From positions 1-5,132 of the forward strand of contig CANJXW010000059.1 of assembly GCA_947478965.1 (NCBI GenBank): a DNA stretch of 5,132 bases, written 5' to 3'. The DNA is from Candidatus Nanopelagicaceae bacterium. GTDB taxonomy: Bacteria > Actinomycetota > Actinomycetes > Nanopelagicales > Nanopelagicaceae. The position numbers and the translations under genes are program-made. The notes beneath the pieces were generated by a model, which was not told where the DNA came from, did no database searches, and worked only from the letters and a program-made list of their open reading frames with translations. Positions 4,621 through 5,132 of the stretch are shown one piece after another; within the stretch, counting starts at the first letter, position 1; each line of letters starts with the position of its first letter.

Positions 4621-5132
4621 TCTTGTAAACATCGAAGAGGTAAGTAAATCCTTTGGCATCAAACCCCTCTTGGAGAAAGTTTCCCTCGGAGTATCAGAAG
4701 GCGAGCGAATCGGAATAGTTGGCCGAAATGGTGCTGGCAAGAGCACGCTGATGAAGATAATTACCGCGATGGAAGCCCCTGATTCTGGGCGAGTGACGAA
4801 ATCCAATTCAGTCAAAATCGGATTGCTCTCACAAGTAGATGTAGCAGAAGCATCGGCAACAGTCAGAGATGTAGTTCTTGGAAATAAACCAACTCATGAG
4901 TGGGCTAGCGATTCCGGAATTCGTGAAGTATTTACAGGTCTCTTTGGTGGCTTTGATGATCATTTATTTGAACGAAAATTTGTTTCGCTCTCAGGCGGTG
5001 AGAAGAGACGAGTCGGTCTTGCTCGATTACTTATTGATGATCTTGATCTGATCATGCTTGATGAGCCAACTAACCACCTAGATGTCGAAGGCGTTGCTTG
5101 GCTTGCAAATCACCTTAATAATCGCAAGACAC
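4610..5132 (+). CDS. ABC-F family ATPase (Uup-like), N-terminal part, runs off the edge
   Basis: The visible 174 residues cover most of the first ATP-binding domain of an ABC-F protein. These are soluble twin-ATPase proteins without membrane segments that act on the ribosome or on DNA-related processes. In order: VSKSF (11-15, A-loop aromatic F15), Walker A GRNGAGKST (38-46), Q-loop Q75, ABC signature LSGGE (127-131), and Walker B LDLIMLDEPTNHLD (145-158) with catalytic E152. DEPTNHLD is typical of ABC-F. HEWASDSGIREV (97-108) resembles actinobacterial Uup-like members. The start is GTG at 4610, giving MARNLVNIEEV; no upstream in-frame ATG fits and no Shine-Dalgarno is seen. The linker and second ATPase domain lie outside the window, so Uup, EttA or a resistance-type ABC-F cannot be fully told apart; Uup-like is preferred. 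It is divergent from kynU. Confidence 0.9.
   Translation, partial: MARNLVNIEEVSKSFGIKPLLEKVSLGVSEGERIGIVGRNGAGKSTLMKIITAMEAPDSGRVTKSNSVKIGLLSQVDVAEASATVRDVVLGNKPTHEWASDSGIREVFTGLFGGFDDHLFERKFVSLSGGEKRRVGLARLLIDDLDLIMLDEPTNHLDVEGVAWLANHLNNRKT

Noticed and set aside
4573..4815. 80-codon minus-strand frame at the right end
   Set aside because: It is antisense to the Walker A region of the ABC-F gene, which has clear conserved motifs in the plus frame.

Overview
The window is 5.1 kb of compact bacterial chromosome with six protein genes. Base composition is moderate, around the mid-40s % GC by eye. Three things recall the streamlined, low-GC freshwater Actinobacteria (acI / Nanopelagicales type): very short or overlapping gene junctions, TTG and GTG starts, and starts that lack a Shine-Dalgarno but have a TAnnnT box 5-8 nt upstream. 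The ABC-F protein and the kynurenine genes look actinobacterial to me. This lineage call is an inference and has not been tested by a search.

Layout. Positions 1-134 hold no convincing gene, only a small hairpin, a CTCGCGAG palindrome and a likely nagA terminator. On the minus strand, 1913 down to 135 carries a DedA-family membrane protein followed 51 nt later by nagA (N-acetylglucosamine-6-phosphate deacetylase). Diverging from dedA is a small nitroreductase-family flavoprotein on the plus strand (about 1940-2521). Its stop codon overlaps the stop codon of the convergent tryptophan 2,3-dioxygenase gene kynA. On the minus strand, kynU (kynureninase, 4586-3312) and kynA (3315-2518) overlap by ATGA and form a translationally coupled tryptophan catabolism pair. 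Diverging from kynU across about 23 bp is an ABC-F ATPase gene that runs off the right edge.

How the genes work together. KynA opens the indole ring of L-tryptophan to N-formylkynurenine. After deformylation, KynU splits kynurenine into anthranilate and alanine. The arylformamidase that should act between them is not in the window. NagA feeds amino-sugar or cell-wall-derived GlcNAc-6-P into glycolysis. DedA, the nitroreductase and the ABC-F protein have no evident pathway link to these genes; their closeness looks like genome compaction.

I found no sign of a mobile element, CRISPR array, defence system, tRNA or rRNA. The window is mostly ordinary metabolism. The points worth a second look are the missing formamidase, an altered phosphate-site motif in NagA, a Thr-to-Ser change at a substrate-contact position in KynA, the dense gene junctions, and apparent enrichment of the palindrome CGATCG.
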